A stretch of DNA of 64,000 nucleotides from Marinomonas shanghaiensis (GTDB lineage: Bacteria > Pseudomonadota > Gammaproteobacteria > Pseudomonadales > Marinomonadaceae). The position numbers and the translations under genes were made by a program. Position 1 is the stretch's first letter. Every line of letters starts with the position of its first letter. The notes under the pieces are model-generated. The model saw only the letters and a program-made list of their open reading frames with translations, was not told the origin of the DNA and searched no databases. Shown piece after piece: positions 20,601-28,995 of the stretch. The stretch lies in contig NZ_QGOK01000021.1 in the NCBI RefSeq assembly GCF_003259175.1, positions 27,281 to 91,280 on the forward strand. The letters run 5' to 3'.

Positions 20601-21088
20601 TGATCGTAGACTTGCGTATTACCAAGAGTAAAAAAGGTGGTAACATCGCCTTTGTGACATTGGATGATCGTTCCGCTCGCATTGAGGTGACAGTATTTCC
20701 TGATAACTATGACTCTTTCAAAAACGTTATTGTGAAAGATGAAGTGGTGGTTGTCGAAGGGGAAATTACGGTTGATGAGTTTCGTGGTGGTCAGAAAGTG
20801 ATTGCACGCAATATTCTGGATATCGCTCAGGCGCGTATTCGTTATGTCGAAGCGTTGCGGATTACTTGGACGTCTGAAACTGTCACGCCAAAAGAAATCC
20901 AAGCTCTGGCAAACTCGATGGCGTCCTATCGTGGTGATGGTTGTGATGTGGTGATTGGCTTTGATACGCCCCAAGCGTGTGGTGATATTCGTTTAGGAAG
21001 TGGTTGGAAAGTTCGCCCAGATGATGAATTAATTCATCAACTTCAGAAACAATACGGTAAACAAAATGTTCAGTTAGTGTATACTTAG
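17612..21088 (+). CDS. dnaE: DNA polymerase III alpha subunit
   Basis: DnaE is the catalytic subunit of the replicative polymerase. The start is a TTG at 17612, four bases after rnhB and after AGAGGGA. It gives 1158 residues (E. coli 1160) beginning FIHLRVHTEFSLVDG, which is the PHP domain. The polymerase active site is PDFDIDF with Asp402 and Asp404, equivalent to E. coli Asp401 and Asp403, and the palm loop GPGRGSGAGSLVAYAL precedes it. A probable beta-clamp-binding motif (MMDLFG) lies near residue 925, and the OB-fold domain follows. No frameshift is seen. The TTG start may keep expression low relative to its neighbours. Confidence 0.98.
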   Translation: MSTSFIHLRVHTEFSLVDGLVKIKGLLGTTEFMSMPAVAITDENNLCGFVRFYKGAMEKGIKPICGADVMVAEDDEVEARYRFTLLATSNKGYKNIIAIISKGYQLGQVEGRPIIQREWIESHSEDVIALSGAGFGDIGYLLQKGRYEQAKSRMAHWMSVFPDRFYIELQRTSRPGEESYIHAVVPLASELDCPVVATNDVRFLKRENFEAHEARVCIHDGVTLDDPRRKRRYSEEQYFKTPEEMAELFQDIPEALENTVEIAKRCSVDVLLGEYFLPDYPVPEGMTMAEFFSKISYDGLVERFNFLTKKYGERIEKRRQEYWDRLDFELTIINQMGFPGYFLIVMDFIQWAKDNGIPVGPGRGSGAGSLVAYALKITDLDPLEYDLLFERFLNPERVSMPDFDIDFCMDNRDRVIDYVSRTYGRDAVSQIITFGAMAAKAVVRDVARVQGKPYSLGDKLSKLIPFEIGMTLKKALEEEPALPEFLAGDEDAAEVMEMAISLEGVVRNFGKHAGGVVIAPTKLIDFAPLYCEEDGSGLVTQYDKNDVEEAGLVKFDFLGLKTLTVVDWAVKNIDTINALEGKPPLDISLIDLEDRSTYDLLKRAETTAVFQLESRGMKELIKKLLPSRFEDIIALVALYRPGPLGSGMVDDFINRKHGRAELAFPHPDYQHQDLIPVLEPTYGIILYQEQVMQIAQVLAKFSLGGADLLRRAMGKKKPEVMAEQRLIFMEGALKNNIDKDLSGNIFDLMEKFAGYGFNKSHSAAYALVSYQTAWLKNHYPAPFMAAVLSADMQNTDKIVIFIEECRSMALALELPNVNESVYKFTVNPKGAIVYGLGAIKGVGEGPIEAIVEARKEGPFEHIFDFCQRVGKKVNKRVMEALVRSGAFDTIGPNRATLFACIDEALKRAVQDAKNQDAGMMDLFGVAVEENAQDAYKEIGIQHEWTPRQRLDGEKDTLGLYVTGHPIDEYEKEIRRFVRSKIVDLQPKRGDTQIMAGLIVDLRITKSKKGGNIAFVTLDDRSARIEVTVFPDNYDSFKNVIVKDEVVVVEGEITVDEFRGGQKVIARNILDIAQARIRYVEALRITWTSETVTPKEIQALANSMASYRGDGCDVVIGFDTPQACGDIRLGSGWKVRPDDELIHQLQKQYGKQNVQLVYT

Positions 21089-21212
21089 TCTCATTTAATA
21101 GTTTTGGCAATGGAATGCGGCGTTGAGACGCGCCTAGCAGAGCTGTGGGGCAAGAGGCTAATGGTCTTTTGTCGTTGAATTTGATGGCAACCAAACAGTA
21201 GTGTAATTAAAC

Positions 21213-22160
21213 ATGAATTTAAATTATCTCCCTTTTGAGCAGCCGATTGCTGAGCTCGAACAAAAAATTGAAGAGTTGCGTTTAGTCGGCAATGACAATG
21301 AACTCAACATAAGCGATGAAATCAGTCGTCTTGAAGATAAAAAAATAGCGTTAACCAAGAGCCTATTTAGTAATTTAGGGGCATGGGAAGTTTCTCAATT
21401 AGCGCGTCACCCAAAGCGCCCATATACTCTTGATTATATAAAACATGCTTTTACTGATTTTGAAGAAATGCATGGTGACCGTCATTATGCGGATGATCGC
21501 GCGATCGTTGGTGGTGTTGCTCGTTTAGATGGCCGCCCTGTAATGGTGATTGGTCATCAGAAGGGTCGTGAAGTAAAAGAGAAAGTGTTGCGTAATTTTG
21601 GTATGCCTCGTCCAGAAGGTTACCGTAAGGCATTGCGTCTTATGCAAACAGCAGAGCGTTTTAATATGCCAATCGTGACTCTTATCGATACACCAGGAGC
21701 TTATCCTGGTATTGGCGCGGAAGAGCGCGGTCAAAGTGAAGCGATCGCCTTCAACTTGGCTGTCATGTCTCGCCTTAAAACACCGATTATTTCTACCGTT
21801 ATTGGCGAAGGTGGTTCTGGTGGTGCTTTGGCTATTGGTGTTTGCGATGAGCTAATGATGCTGCAATACGGTACCTACTCAGTTATTTCTCCTGAGGGCT
21901 GTGCGTCTATTTTGTGGAAGAGCGCAGACCGTGCGTCTGATGCAGCAAAAGCCATGGGGATTACGGCTCAGCGCCTTCAAGAATTAGGCTTTGTGGATAC
22001 TATTATTCAAGAGCCGCTTGGTGGTGCGCACATTTCTCATGAAGAAATGGCTAAAAGTTTAAAGAAAAATGTCTTAGCGGCATTGGATCGTATGGAAGCG
22101 TTAACGACGGAAGAGCTATTGGCTCGTCGTTATAACCGTTTGATGTCCTACGGTTTGTAA
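21213..22160 (+). CDS. accA: Acetyl-CoA carboxylase carboxyltransferase subunit alpha
   Basis: AccA pairs with AccD to move the carboxyl group from carboxybiotin to acetyl-CoA, the first step of fatty acid synthesis. The 315-residue product (E. coli 319) shows the family segments [28 protein letters not shown], the CoA-binding glycine-rich loop [20 protein letters not shown] and [12 protein letters not shown]. The 124 bases between dnaE and accA hold no gene. A terminator follows. The dnaE-accA-tilS order is conserved in gammaproteobacteria. Confidence 0.98.
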   Translation: MNLNYLPFEQPIAELEQKIEELRLVGNDNELNISDEISRLEDKKIALTKSLFSNLGAWEVSQLARHPKRPYTLDYIKHAFTDFEEMHGDRHYADDRAIVGGVARLDGRPVMVIGHQKGREVKEKVLRNFGMPRPEGYRKALRLMQTAERFNMPIVTLIDTPGAYPGIGAEERGQSEAIAFNLAVMSRLKTPIISTVIGEGGSGGALAIGVCDELMMLQYGTYSVISPEGCASILWKSADRASDAAKAMGITAQRLQELGFVDTIIQEPLGGAHISHEEMAKSLKKNVLAALDRMEALTTEELLARRYNRLMSYGL

Positions 22161-22180
22161 AGCGCTTTTGCTTCTACAAA

Positions 22181-22208
22181 AAGCCTCCTATAGTTAGGGG
22201 GCTTTTTT
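22181..22208 (+). terminator. Intrinsic terminator after accA
   Basis: GCCTCC (22183-22188) pairs with GGGGGC (22197-22202), with one G-U pair and an 8-base loop. It is flanked by A-rich sequence upstream and six T downstream. Confidence 0.85.
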
Positions 22209-22252
22209 GTCTCTTATACCTATGTTTTGGGTATTTTTCTAAAGAGTTTGCG

Positions 22253-23560
22253 ATGACCCATTCTACATTGAAGCCATTATCCTCTTTGTCCCCTCTTCGC
22301 TTTAACGAGGCGTGGATCAATGCTGTGTTTTCCTCTGCAAAGGGGACCGTGTGGGTCGGCTTTAGTGGTGGGGTTGATTCGCATGTATTATTGCATGCTT
22401 TGGTTAGCCAAGTGTCGAGTGAACAGAAGCAAAAAATGGCGGCTATTCATGTTCATCATGGTTTAAGCGTGAACGCGGATGACTGGCTTAAACATTGTGA
22501 GCTTATCTGTGAAGGGCTCGGTGTGCCTTGTGTTACTGAGCGAGTGCAATTAGAGGTTCAGGCTTCGTTGGAAGACTCGGCTCGTAAGGCTCGTTACCAA
22601 GCTTTTCAAACCGTAATGGGGGAGCAAGATGTCATTCTGCTGGCTCATCATGCGGGGGACCAAGTTGAAACCGTATTGTTTCGTTTGCTGCGTGGCACAG
22701 GCGGAAAAGGGTTAGCTGGTATTCCGCCAGAAAGAGGGCTTGGTAACGAAAAGTCTCGTTTGATTCGTCCTTTTTTAACCGCATCGAAAAAGCATATTGA
22801 GGATTATGCTCAGCAGCATGGTCTTGTTTGGATTCATGATGAGTCTAATATTGATGAGCGTTTTACACGTAATTTTCTTCGTCAAAGTGTTGTGCCTATT
22901 TTGCAAGAGCGTTTTTCTAACTTGGAGCAAAGCATTACCTCCTGTACTCAGCGGATAGCCATGGATTATGCGATGCTTGACCAGTTTGCTCAGCAGCAGC
23001 TCGCTGTTTGGTGTAATGAATTTGGCGGTTTGAATTTATCTTATCTTTCTAAAAAAACAACTGACGAACGGCTTTTCTGGTGGCGATATTTTTTACTGGG
23101 GCACGCGGTTTCATTGACACAGTCTCAGTTGGAAAGTGTGGATATGATGTTTTTCAGTGCAGAAGATAAACAGCCTGAATTTACATTTTTACATGGAAGA
23201 ATAATGCGCCACCAAAATGCCGTTTATCTTTTGCCAATAGACGAAGAGGTTAAGTTGGCGCGGTTAGTATCGGATGAAATCTTGATACGTCCATTTGATT
23301 GTATTGGTATCAGTGGCGGCGATGATTTTGTCTTAAAGGCTCGACCGTTAGGGGAAAGTCTCATCATGCCCAATGGTAAAACCCGAAAAATTAAAAAATG
23401 GCTTAATGATCAAGGTATTCCAAGCTGGTGGCGAGATCATTTACCTTACCTTTATCAGGGGGATATTTTGGTGGCGATTGGCGATCTTTGGCGTCATCCT
23501 CACTATTTAGATATCCACATCAAATGGGAGGTCAGAAAAAAACTGCCTTTTCCAAGGTAA
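22253..23560 (+). CDS. tilS: tRNA(Ile)-lysidine synthase
   Basis: TilS attaches lysine to C34 of tRNA-Ile(CAU), changing both its codon reading (AUA) and its amino acid identity. The PP-loop ATPase motif SGGVDS is at residues 38-43, and the family segments HVHHGLSVNADDW, LLAHHAGDQVETVLFRLLRGTG and DESNIDERFTRNFLR follow. The C-terminal TilS domain (about 350-435) is present. The length of 435 equals typical proteobacterial TilS. The ATG at 22253 is 45 bases after the accA terminator. Confidence 0.96.
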   Translation: MTHSTLKPLSSLSPLRFNEAWINAVFSSAKGTVWVGFSGGVDSHVLLHALVSQVSSEQKQKMAAIHVHHGLSVNADDWLKHCELICEGLGVPCVTERVQLEVQASLEDSARKARYQAFQTVMGEQDVILLAHHAGDQVETVLFRLLRGTGGKGLAGIPPERGLGNEKSRLIRPFLTASKKHIEDYAQQHGLVWIHDESNIDERFTRNFLRQSVVPILQERFSNLEQSITSCTQRIAMDYAMLDQFAQQQLAVWCNEFGGLNLSYLSKKTTDERLFWWRYFLLGHAVSLTQSQLESVDMMFFSAEDKQPEFTFLHGRIMRHQNAVYLLPIDEEVKLARLVSDEILIRPFDCIGISGGDDFVLKARPLGESLIMPNGKTRKIKKWLNDQGIPSWWRDHLPYLYQGDILVAIGDLWRHPHYLDIHIKWEVRKKLPFPR

Positions 23561-23718
23561 ACCTTTCGAGGTAGCTTGTTGTTATGAATGTATTTTTATT
23601 TGGCTGTTAACTGCACATTTATTTTGCGTTATTTCGATATAATTCTATTCTTAATTCAGGATGATACTGGTTAGTTTATTTACACAGCCTGCCTTCTTAA
23701 TATGACAGGGTATTTCTC

Positions 23719-23922
23719 ATGCTTCAGACGGTTGTTTTTGGTGGGTTAGAATTTAGCCCATTGGTTATCTATTTCCCGATTGCTTTTTTATTGGCTGCGC
23801 TGACACGTTTTATTCTTCACCGTTTGGATTGGCATGATCGTATTTGGCGAGTGGCTTGGTTTGAAGTGTCTTTGTTTATTTGTTACTTAGCATTCACTGT
23901 GTATGTATTAGATGGAAGGTAA
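23719..23922 (+). CDS. Small DUF1656 membrane protein (AaeX-like)
   Basis: This 67-residue protein has two predicted membrane segments (about residues 15-33 and 46-63) and the start EFSPLVIYFPIAF-like ETSPL/I motif typical of DUF1656 proteins. In E. coli the homologue AaeX is the first gene of the aaeXAB aromatic carboxylic acid efflux operon, and its role is unknown. Here too it heads a three-gene set with an HlyD-type adaptor and a FUSC-type pump. A -10-like TATAAT at 23638-23643 lies upstream but its -35 is poor. Its stop lies 4 bases before the chosen aaeA start. Confidence 0.85.
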   Translation: MLQTVVFGGLEFSPLVIYFPIAFLLAALTRFILHRLDWHDRIWRVAWFEVSLFICYLAFTVYVLDGR

Positions 23923-23926
23923 ATCA

Positions 23927-24787
23927 ATGGCAAAATATCTGCGTATTCTTTTGACTGTGTCTATCGTGATCATCGCTGTCTTTGCGGGGCGTTGGGTGTG
24001 GAATGAGTACATGCACTCACCTTGGACAAGAGACGGTCGTGTACGCGCCGATATAGTGACAGTCGCACCAGATGTCTCTGGATGGGTGACACATCTGAAT
24101 GTCATTAATGATCAAACGGTTAAAAAAGGCGATGTACTCTTTAGTGTTGATCCGCAGCGTTATCAAGCGGCTCTCAACCAGAGTAAAGCCAACACAGAAA
24201 ACGCCTTATATTCTTGGCAGTTGGCTAAGCATAAATACGAGCGCCGTACTGCGTTGCGTGATCAGAATGCCATCAGTGATGAAGATTTAGAGTCAGCACG
24301 AATCAGTACCGATATTGCGAAAGCGAACTACGATTTGGCGTTGGCGCAAGAAATGACCGCACAGCTTAATTTTGATCGAACGCAAATACATGCCCCTGTG
24401 TCAGGGCAGATCATTAATCTGAACTTGCGCCAAGGGAATTATGTTTCTCAAGGCGGCGCGGTTTTTGCCATTGTGCAGTCCGATTCCTTTTATGTGACGG
24501 GGTATTTTGAGGAAACTAAAATTCCCTTGGTGCATTTAGAGCAGCAAGCCAAGATCGCCTTATTAAGTGGTGGTGAGCCTTTAATTGGTCATGTGGTCAG
24601 CATTGGCAAAGCGATTGCGAATACCAATACGCAGAGCAATGGGCAGCTTCTCCCGCAAATTCAACAAACTTTTAATTGGGTGCGTTTATCCCAGCGAATC
24701 CCAGTTGATATAAAATTAGATTCTCTGCCTGACGGTATTCAGTTGAGTGCAGGTATGACCGCTACTATTCATCTTACTGAGAAGTAA
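23927..24787 (+). CDS. aaeA: HlyD-family efflux adaptor (AaeA-like)
   Basis: This is a membrane fusion protein that joins a FUSC-type inner-membrane pump to the cell exterior. It has one N-terminal membrane anchor (residues 6-24), the short motif SPWTRDGRVRADIV that marks the AaeA/EmrA-like group, a biotinyl-lipoyl hairpin with a coiled-coil segment (about 75-140) and the return strand with APVSGQIINL. I choose the ATG at 23927, 286 residues, because GGAAGG precedes it. The ATG at 23912 overlaps DUF1656 and lacks a good site. E. coli AaeA (310) exports p-hydroxybenzoate with AaeB. The substrate here is inferred from family and from the nearby vanillate genes. Confidence 0.85.
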   Translation: MAKYLRILLTVSIVIIAVFAGRWVWNEYMHSPWTRDGRVRADIVTVAPDVSGWVTHLNVINDQTVKKGDVLFSVDPQRYQAALNQSKANTENALYSWQLAKHKYERRTALRDQNAISDEDLESARISTDIAKANYDLALAQEMTAQLNFDRTQIHAPVSGQIINLNLRQGNYVSQGGAVFAIVQSDSFYVTGYFEETKIPLVHLEQQAKIALLSGGEPLIGHVVSIGKAIANTNTQSNGQLLPQIQQTFNWVRLSQRIPVDIKLDSLPDGIQLSAGMTATIHLTEK

Positions 24788-24798
24788 GGGAGATCGTC

Positions 24799-26844
24799 TT
24801 GGAAGTCGTGCTTCGCAATCTGTTGTTGCCAGAAAGGCAGGCGGTTATTTTTGCGCTGAAAGGCGTTATTGCAATGGCAATGGCGTTGACAATAGCGCTT
24901 TCTTTAAACCTTGATCGTCCCTATTGGGCTTTGGTTTCCGCTGTGTTTTTGCAAATGCGGCCTGAAAGTGGTCTGGTGATTGAGAAGGCCATTTGCCAAA
25001 TTATCGGCACGATTATTGGTGGCTTGTTTGGTATTTTGTTGTTGACGCAATTTATGCCTTATCCCTATCTGGCACTGGGTATGCTGGCGTTATGGTTGGG
25101 ATTAAACGCTGCTTTATCTGCGATGGTTCGTCAGGCGAATTTTGTTTATGCTTTTGCTATGGCGGCTGTGACCGCTGAAATCATTGTACTGATGGTAATG
25201 GTGAGTCCATCAACGGCGGATAGTCAGGCGGTTTTTGCTGTTGCGCAAGCTCGAGTCAGTGAAATTGTTATAGGCTCCATTTGTGCGGGTGTCGTTAGCC
25301 ATATGTTTTGGCCTGTCAAAGTCAAAGACAGTCTGCAGCGGCAAGCCCGATCGGTGATTAATCAGACATTGCAATATTTAGTCACGGAATTGGACAAGTC
25401 TGGCACTCATGAAAATCGCCATAAGCAAATAGATAGCATCATGGCGACTTTGGGGATGGTCAGTGAAGATTCCAGTGCGGTCAGTTACGAAGGGCCAAAA
25501 GGCCCCGGTCGTTCACGAGCAGCAAATCAATTGGCTCAAAAAGTGTTGTCTTTGTTGGCATTAGTGCAAATCTTTGGTCGTTTACAGCGTCGTCATACCG
25601 AGCTGATGACGCCTGTTTTAACCCAACTTCTTGATCGATTGAGAGACGCGTTTGGGCGTATTGCAGAATCCGATGATTTTGACTATTGCTTAGAGCAAGT
25701 TAAAGCACTACGAAGTGATCTTAATGATTATCGCTCGAATCATGATGCAGACGTGCCTTTTGAATCTCATATGCTAAATGTGGGGGCGGAAATTACCTCC
25801 GAGTTAACGATATTGTTGCGGGCTTTTCGAGCGTTAGAAGAGCGTGACAGCACTTTATTGAATGCGCCAAGCATGTTGACTTATCAAGACCCTTTAGCGG
25901 GATTGATTATTGGCATTCGAACCACGATAGTGTTTTTAATTGGTGCTGCAATTTGGGTTGGAACGGGCTCCACTGCGGCCTTGATGATTATGATTTTGCC
26001 CGTTATTTTTTCCATCATGTTAGCAAGATTGCCCCTCATGATTTTGAAAGTGGTTCTGAAAAGGCTGCTCGTTGGTGTTGTTGTGGCGTCGTTTGTGGCG
26101 ATTTTCTTCGCGCTCAACTTATTATCGCAAAGTTCTGGGCAATTGGAGATTTTATTGCTGATTTTGGCTGGGCCGTTTTTTATTGGTCTATTGCTTTTAG
26201 CGGATAGGCAAACTTTGCCTTATGGGTTGGGTTTTTGTATCCCTTTCTCCATTCTTGTCAGTCCCAGCAGAGATATGAGTCGGACTTTCTCCATCGACTA
26301 CACACTAAGTTCTGCCATGGCGATTTTTGCCGGAGTGTGTATTTTATTTTGGGTATTCCATCTCATTACCGGACCGAGTGTTCAGTTGTTGGTTCATCGT
26401 ATTTTTAAAACGACGTATCACGACTTATTAGAAATCAATCAGCATGCTAGCCCAACGGCTTGGTATAACCGGCGTATGGCAGATAGATTGTTGCGCTTAA
26501 CCAACTATGACCAAGGTTCTAAGTCGCGAGCCATAACCGACTTGGCTTTAACGGCGCTGAATCTTGGCCATGTTTCTATTCGCTTGCGCTCGATTTGTGA
26601 AGGCTTAGCGGGAAATTCTTTGTCATCATTGCAGCATTGGCAGGTGTCTTTGGCGAATGCTTTTTTATTGGCAAGTAAAGGCCGCTATGATGATGGTTTT
26701 GAGAAAGCGTGCAACTCTTTATACCATGAGTTGATTCGCCTTGTGGGGGACTCGAATCAGGTTGAAGCCATACAAGGTATGTTCTTGCGTATCAACCTGA
26801 CGTTTGAAAGAAGCGCCGACGCTATTGCCGCTCAAAGAACGTAA
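24799..26844 (+). CDS. aaeB: FUSC-family aromatic acid efflux pump (AaeB-like)
   Basis: This is a 681-residue inner-membrane protein of the FUSC/aromatic acid exporter family. It has two halves, each with a hydrophobic cluster of about five to six segments (residues 15-170 and 365-520) and a soluble region after each. E. coli AaeB (655) exports hydroxylated aromatic acids as a relief valve. The start is a TTG at 24799 following AAGGGAGATCGTC. The gene lies 11 bases after aaeA and ends the unit. No aaeR-type LysR regulator is adjacent, unlike E. coli. Confidence 0.85.
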   Translation: MEVVLRNLLLPERQAVIFALKGVIAMAMALTIALSLNLDRPYWALVSAVFLQMRPESGLVIEKAICQIIGTIIGGLFGILLLTQFMPYPYLALGMLALWLGLNAALSAMVRQANFVYAFAMAAVTAEIIVLMVMVSPSTADSQAVFAVAQARVSEIVIGSICAGVVSHMFWPVKVKDSLQRQARSVINQTLQYLVTELDKSGTHENRHKQIDSIMATLGMVSEDSSAVSYEGPKGPGRSRAANQLAQKVLSLLALVQIFGRLQRRHTELMTPVLTQLLDRLRDAFGRIAESDDFDYCLEQVKALRSDLNDYRSNHDADVPFESHMLNVGAEITSELTILLRAFRALEERDSTLLNAPSMLTYQDPLAGLIIGIRTTIVFLIGAAIWVGTGSTAALMIMILPVIFSIMLARLPLMILKVVLKRLLVGVVVASFVAIFFALNLLSQSSGQLEILLLILAGPFFIGLLLLADRQTLPYGLGFCIPFSILVSPSRDMSRTFSIDYTLSSAMAIFAGVCILFWVFHLITGPSVQLLVHRIFKTTYHDLLEINQHASPTAWYNRRMADRLLRLTNYDQGSKSRAITDLALTALNLGHVSIRLRSICEGLAGNSLSSLQHWQVSLANAFLLASKGRYDDGFEKACNSLYHELIRLVGDSNQVEAIQGMFLRINLTFERSADAIAAQRT

Positions 26845-26879
26845 CAAAACAACACGATATGCGAGAGTCTAGATAAGCT

Positions 26880-27557
26880 CTAGACTCTTAACAACCAATC
26901 AGCCTGATCTTTGTATGTTGCGACCAATTCTGCGTTTAGTCCATCGCTTTGATGAATTCTCTCCATCGCTTGTTGATGATTGAAATTCCATGCCTTCATA
27001 TGGCGTTTTGCCAAGCGTTCAATTGCTACGTCAACGGGAACATCTAAAAACCAATGCTCACTGAATAAGGCTTGGGACGCTTGCCAGCCGTCATGTTGAT
27101 GCAGCAAATAGAGCCCTTCAATTAATATGACCTTTGTTTCTTTTCGAATAGTTAAGTCATCTTCCGTCGGATCTCCGAGCGCATGATCAAAGCTTGGCCA
27201 TAAAATGTCTTCTTGCTGATAGCCGTGTTTAATGCGCTTAACGCGTTCTACAAAGGCAGCACTGTCGAATGTCCATGGAGCCCCTCGTCTTGCAAATGCT
27301 TCATCTGCATTGGGTAGGGCGCTAAGTTGAGCCTTTGATAGATGAAAACCATCCATTGAAAGGCAAATGACCTCAATGTTTTGCTGTTTGCTGAAATGAC
27401 TCAGTAAATAATCTGCTAGGGTGCTTTTGCCTGAGCCTGGGCCTCCTGTTAAACCGATTAAAGTTCGGTTTGGTTGATTTATATAGGCTTGGATTTTCGC
27501 TAAGGCGTTTTTAACGTCCGCTGAGTCTGTATAACTATCATGTACTGCTGGGATCAT
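26880..27557 (-). CDS. Nucleoside/nucleotide kinase family protein (YggC/PanK-like P-loop kinase)
   Basis: This 225-residue P-loop protein has a Walker A motif GLTGGPGSGKSTLADYL at residues 38-54 and the segment SMDGFHLSK, typical of the phosphoribulokinase/uridine kinase/type I pantothenate kinase superfamily. ILIEGLYLLH is the Walker B-like strand. It most resembles the E. coli YggC type, whose substrate is unknown to me, so no reaction is assigned. Its stop faces aaeB, 35 bases away, in convergent orientation. It seems to be a single-gene unit. Confidence 0.8.
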   Translation of the reverse strand: MIPAVHDSYTDSADVKNALAKIQAYINQPNRTLIGLTGGPGSGKSTLADYLLSHFSKQQNIEVICLSMDGFHLSKAQLSALPNADEAFARRGAPWTFDSAAFVERVKRIKHGYQQEDILWPSFDHALGDPTEDDLTIRKETKVILIEGLYLLHQHDGWQASQALFSEHWFLDVPVDVAIERLAKRHMKAWNFNHQQAMERIHQSDGLNAELVATYKDQADWLLRV

Positions 27558-27684
27558 AATTTTTCCTGTTATTGTTTTCTATCGCAATACTCTAGCATGA
27601 ACTTATTCGGCAGGTTCGCCATTTTATGTGAACTAAGCGATGGTTGGATCCGTACTTAATGAAAAACCACGAAGGTGTATTGTT

Positions 27685-27981
27685 ATGCAATTAAAAGAGC
27701 TTAAAAAAATCTCTCATATTGATAAGGTGAAGCTGCATTCTTTAGAGTCAAATTTGTACCAGCTGTCAATTGTTATCGGAGAAAAAGAAGAGTACATAAA
27801 AACCAATGAAGGGCGTTTTTTAACCAGTCATAACAAGTTAGATCTACAAGCTTTGTTTAAAGGCAAGAGTGTTGGGGCCATGGTGTTGTGTCATCAGAGC
27901 GCTTATGACGAGATGGTAGGTCAACCTATTGGTGTCAGTAACGCTTTAGAAGTGCCGCTTGGAAATACGGAATTATCATGA
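27685..27981 (+). CDS. DUF6482 family protein
   Basis: This is a small soluble protein of 98 residues with no catalytic motif I can name. It resembles the DUF6482 family found in marine gammaproteobacteria and pseudomonads, rich in Lys and Glu and probably a small alpha/beta fold. The ATG at 27685 is preferred because AAGG lies upstream and the family starts MQLKELKKI. The ATG at 27640 would add 15 residues without homology. It is convergent with the vanR-type regulator, leaving 10 bases between them. Function unknown. Confidence 0.65.
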   Translation: MQLKELKKISHIDKVKLHSLESNLYQLSIVIGEKEEYIKTNEGRFLTSHNKLDLQALFKGKSVGAMVLCHQSAYDEMVGQPIGVSNALEVPLGNTELS

Positions 27982-27991
27982 GTCATTGAGT

Positions 27992-28717
27992 TTACATTGT
28001 TGCGTTTACATTGTTAAGCACGTGCATTTTTTCGCCGCTTTCTTCCATTTGAGAGAAAATTTTTGCATAGCCGTGGGTCGCGTTAGCATGCTCCCGCATG
28101 ATAGCTTCAGCTCGGCTGCCTTGTCCGTGACTGATGGCGTCAAATACGGCATGATGCTGCATATGAGCAAAGTTGAAGCGGCGATATTCTTGGGCTAGGT
28201 TGTTTCTATCAAAGGCCAGAGCGCTAACAGAGGCAAAAGGAAGATGTTCGTTTCTACTTAAGGCTTCTGCAATGGCGGGATTTAAACTGGCTTCTATGAT
28301 GACCTGATGAAAGCGCTGATTCATGTCGTGGTATATCGCGAGGTCTTGCTCTGTAATGTGGCCTTTGGCAAATAATTCGTCGCCTTGTTTCAGTAGGTGT
28401 AATAGTTCGGCAGTTTGAGACCTAGATAAGGTATTTTCTGCTGCTTGTCTAGCCGCTAATCCTTCCAATACACCTCGAACTTCAATAGAGCCGCTAATCT
28501 CAGCCTGCGTTACCTGACGTACCATGTAGCCACGTCCTGATAGTTTTGTCAGTAGACCTTCTTGCTCTAAGTTGCGAAAAGCAATGCGAACCGGTGTCCG
28601 TGATACGCCGAGTTGCTCTGCGGTGGGGATTTCCGCAAGACGCTGTCCTGATTCCAGTTCACCAGACAAGATCATTTGTCTTAAGCGACTGATTACCTGT
28701 TGTCCGGGTTTGCTCAT
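27992..28717 (-). CDS. vanR: GntR-family (FCD domain) repressor, VanR-type
   Basis: This is a 241-residue transcription regulator. The N-terminal winged helix-turn-helix (residues 5-70) includes RLRQMILSGELESGQRLAEIPTAEQLGVSRTPVRIAFRNLEQEGLL, a clear GntR signature. The C-terminal helical FCD domain (about 80-225) contains the metal- and ligand-binding histidines of the FadR/VanR subgroup. It is divergent from vanA, and the shared 278-base control region holds three copies of the TGGATCCA core, the known operator of FCD-type VanR in Caulobacter. The likely role is repression of vanAB relieved by vanillate, and probably autorepression through the operator copy nearest its own start. Confidence 0.88.
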   Translation of the reverse strand: MSKPGQQVISRLRQMILSGELESGQRLAEIPTAEQLGVSRTPVRIAFRNLEQEGLLTKLSGRGYMVRQVTQAEISGSIEVRGVLEGLAARQAAENTLSRSQTAELLHLLKQGDELFAKGHITEQDLAIYHDMNQRFHQVIIEASLNPAIAEALSRNEHLPFASVSALAFDRNNLAQEYRRFNFAHMQHHAVFDAISHGQGSRAEAIMREHANATHGYAKIFSQMEESGEKMHVLNNVNATM

Positions 28718-28795
28718 TGGGAAGTGCTCATTGTCCAGCCTTTGAAGATTTTGTAAAAAATCATAATAACGTAAATATAGATGAAAAAATAATGT

Positions 28796-28805
28796 ATTGG
28801 ATCCA
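28796..28805. promoter_or_regulatory. VanR operator copy 1 (near vanR)
   Basis: ATTGGATCCA matches ten of the twelve bases of the palindromic VanR operator ATTGGATCCAAT; the last two are GT instead of AT. Its centre is at 28801.5, about 84 bases upstream of the vanR start codon, where it could mediate autorepression. Confidence 0.75.
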
Positions 28806-28904
28806 GTCGTGCGTTTTGCCTGTCATGGTGTGCAAGCATTGCTTTTAAAGAAGCTTTTATTTATCAATTGTTTAGCTCATTAGCTATTATTCATTATGTA
28901 CTAA

Positions 28905-28915
28905 ATGGATCCAAT
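28905..28915. promoter_or_regulatory. VanR operator copy 2
   Basis: ATGGATCCAAT contains the full TGGATCCA core and the right-hand AAT, with one left-hand T missing. The centre is at 28909.5, exactly 52 bases (five helical turns) from copy 3, so two repressor dimers would sit on the same face of the DNA. Confidence 0.75.
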
Positions 28916-28930
28916 AAATGCATAACTATA

Positions 28931-28958
28931 TTGTTTTATGATTTATTTTGTCTATATT
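28931..28958 (+). promoter_or_regulatory. Candidate vanA promoter
   Basis: TTGTTT (28931-28936) and TATATT (28953-28958) are separated by 16 bases, with four and five consensus matches. The -10 element overlaps operator copy 3, so a bound repressor would block RNA polymerase. Confidence 0.5.
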
Positions 28959-28967
28959 GGATCCAAT
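28956..28967. promoter_or_regulatory. VanR operator copy 3 (perfect palindrome)
   Basis: ATTGGATCCAAT is a perfect 12-base palindrome identical to the established VanO operator of Caulobacter VanR. It covers the presumed -10 region of vanA and lies 28 bases before the vanA start codon. Confidence 0.85.
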
Positions 28968-28995
28968 GAATAAAAATAAAAGCAGGAGAGTTCCA

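Noticed and set aside
27644..27651. TTGGATCC near the DUF6482 gene resembles a VanR operator
   Set aside because: Only one half of the palindrome is present (followed by GTAC) and the site is 1.1 kb from the true operators, so a chance match with the BamHI-like core is more likely.
27640..27684. Longer N terminus of the DUF6482 protein from ATG 27640
   Set aside because: The added residues lack family resemblance, and the internal ATG at 27685 has the better ribosome-binding site.
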